This document shows, one piece after another, positions 62,825 to 64,000 of a stretch of 64,000 nucleotides of DNA. The notes beneath the pieces are model-generated. The model searched no databases and was not told the origin of the DNA. It saw nothing but the letters and a program-made list of their open reading frames with translations. Position numbers and translations under genes: made by a program. Source of the DNA: Alphaproteobacteria bacterium UBA3612 (GTDB lineage Bacteria > Pseudomonadota > Alphaproteobacteria > Sphingomonadales > Sphingomonadaceae); contig DFLT01000003.1 in NCBI GenBank assembly GCA_002375465.1, forward strand, positions 310,001 through 374,000. Direction: 5' to 3'. Each line of letters begins with the position of its first letter. The stretch's first letter is position 1.

Positions 62825-63810
62825 TCCCCTTTTCCATTCTTGATCTTTCCCCCGTCGTCGAGGGCGGTGACGTTTCGACGTCCCTGGCGAACTCCCGCGC
62901 GCTGGCGCAGGCCGGCGAGCGTCTGGGTTACAATCGCTTCTGGCTGGCCGAGCATCACGGCATGCAGGGCATTGCCAGCGCCGCCACCAGCGTCGTTATC
63001 GGCCATGTCGCGGCAGGTACCAGCAAGATACGCGTCGGCGCAGGCGGCATCATGCTGCCAAATCACGCCCCCCTGCTGATCGCCGAACAGTTCGGCACAC
63101 TGGCCGCACTGCACCCCGGTCGTATCGACCTGGGCCTGGGACGCGCGCCGGGTTCGGACGGTGTCGTGGCGCAGGCAATGAAACGCGACCTGTATGCGGC
63201 TGCGGAACGGTTTCCCGCCGATGTCCAAGAGCTGATGTCCTATTTTGCCGGCAGCGGGCCGGTACGCGCCGTCCCCGGCGAGGGCGAGGACGTACCCGTC
63301 TGGATTCTTGGCTCTAGCCTCTATGGTGCGCAGGTGGCGGCACATTTCGGCCTTCCCTACGCCTTTGCCAGCCATTTCGCGCCCACGCATATGCACGAGG
63401 CGATCCGGATTTATCGGGAACGTTTCCAGCCGTCAGAGAGGCTGAAGAAACCCTATGTCATGCTGGGCTACAATGTAGTCGCCGCGGAAACCGACGAGGA
63501 GGCGCAATTTCTGTCCACCTCCCTCCTGCAGGCGTTTGTCAATCTGGGGCGCGGTACGCCGGGGCGGCTGCCCAGGCCCGTCGAGGGGTACGAAAAGGAT
63601 CTGCCCCCTGATGCACGCGCGCGGCTGTCGGGCATGCTGTCGGCAAGCGCCATTGGTTCCGCCGACACCGTGGCGAACACCATTGCCTCCTTCATCGAAA
63701 AGACCGGCGCCGACGAACTGATCCTGTCCGCGAGTGTGCATGATTTCGAGAAGCGGATCAGAAGTTACGAAATTGCCGCGGACGTTCATGCGCGGCTGGC
63801 GGCGGTCTGA
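62821..63810 (+). CDS. LLM class flavin-dependent oxidoreductase
   Basis: 329 residues of the bacterial luciferase-like monooxygenase fold: GYNRFWLAEHHG, IRVGAGGIMLPNH and HPGRIDLGLGRAPG, as in the MsnO8 group. Substrate unknown. GTG start overlapping the dapB stop; probably co-transcribed. Confidence 0.9.
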   Translation: MIPFSILDLSPVVEGGDVSTSLANSRALAQAGERLGYNRFWLAEHHGMQGIASAATSVVIGHVAAGTSKIRVGAGGIMLPNHAPLLIAEQFGTLAALHPGRIDLGLGRAPGSDGVVAQAMKRDLYAAAERFPADVQELMSYFAGSGPVRAVPGEGEDVPVWILGSSLYGAQVAAHFGLPYAFASHFAPTHMHEAIRIYRERFQPSERLKKPYVMLGYNVVAAETDEEAQFLSTSLLQAFVNLGRGTPGRLPRPVEGYEKDLPPDARARLSGMLSASAIGSADTVANTIASFIEKTGADELILSASVHDFEKRIRSYEIAADVHARLAAV

Positions 63811-63835
63811 ATTGGCTGTGCGGTCGGCAGTGCCG

Positions 63836-64000
63836 TTACTTGACCGCGCCGCTTTTCAATAATTGCGGCAAAAGGGTGATGCCGGCAAGGATTGGATGCC
63901 GGCGCTGCCAGTCAGAAATGCGGATATCGCTGCCGGCGTGGCGGTTTATCTTCCAGGCGAGATAGTCGATGCCGCCGTCGAACGTGGCGGTTGCCTTTGC
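63836..64000 (-). CDS. Partial protein at the right edge (C-terminus only), unrecognised
   Basis: An open frame from the window edge to a TAA at 63836 gives the last 54 residues, including FDGGIDYLAWKINRHAG and RRHPILAGITLLPQLL. No family is recognised with confidence. The frame has the codon use of its neighbours. The start lies outside. Confidence 0.6.
   Translation of the reverse strand, partial: AKATATFDGGIDYLAWKINRHAGSDIRISDWQRRHPILAGITLLPQLLKSGAVK

Noticed and set aside
1..64000. Mobile element, prophage or CRISPR array
   Set aside because: No transposase, integrase, terminal repeats or regularly spaced repeats were seen; the repeats found are short and lie in promoters or gene gaps.

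Overview
The window reads as a chromosome segment of an alphaproteobacterium, most likely a member of the Sphingomonadales. The reasons are high GC with strong third-position bias, a rhizobial-type SerC next to SerA, a PCMT-like/tolC/DUF2497 (PopZ-like) gene run, a DUF2083-type regulator divergent from isocitrate lyase, a TIGR02186/TauE pair, and many secreted peptidases of the M2, M14, M19 and M55 families. I see no insertion sequence, prophage, CRISPR array or rRNA operon. One tRNA (Cys, anticodon GCA) is present. Genes are dense and sit on both strands.

Layout. 1-1852: a partial secreted serine hydrolase and a histone-deacetylase-family amidohydrolase. 2182-6007: a three-gene periplasmic aldehyde oxidoreductase operon (paoABC type). 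6123-9247: a glyoxylate-shunt regulator divergent from isocitrate lyase. 9386-19834: an accessory block that looks built for D-amino-acid peptides, with two N-acyl-D-amino-acid deacylase-like proteins, a DgcN-like D-glutamate N-acetyltransferase, a POT peptide transporter, a DppA-like M55 aminopeptidase with a signal peptide, and a large M14 carboxypeptidase. 20120-24478: a 1452-residue RTX protein fusing a choice-of-anchor-I domain to a 5'-nucleotidase. 24653-26819: a serine hydrolase, an NTF2-like protein and a divergent Lrp/AsnC regulator. 26993-29850: tRNA-Cys, PCMT-like, TolC, DUF2497. 29866-36148: a small membrane ORF, YgfZ, an MHS-type transporter, an M2 peptidase, an alpha/beta hydrolase and an SDR. 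36335-37498: an OmpA-like protein with a 23-proline linker.

From 37605 the content is mostly core: asd, a Glu/Leu/Phe/Val dehydrogenase, secA, a PAS-GGDEF cyclase, argJ, trxA, a DUF418 protein, a LOG-family protein, an extensin-family lipoprotein, a CDP-glycerol-transferase-like protein, serC-serA, a 2OG-Fe(II) hydroxylase and TIGR02186-TauE. 55323-57946 is a reduced NfrA/NfrB-like pair in which the glycosyltransferase lacks the C-terminal c-di-GMP-binding region of classical NfrB. It is followed by thyA-folA-M19 dipeptidase, phhB, a small zinc-metallopeptidase-like gene, a Sir2 deacylase, dapB, an LLM-class flavin oxidoreductase and a partial gene at the right edge.

The most interesting parts are the D-amino-acid peptide block with its shared TGGGACA/TGTCC promoter motifs, the reduced Nfr pair, the RTX nucleotidase fusion with a possible Pho box, and several repeat arrays in divergent promoters (aceA/regulator, asd/gdh). 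Functions come from motif recognition and recall of protein families; no search was run.
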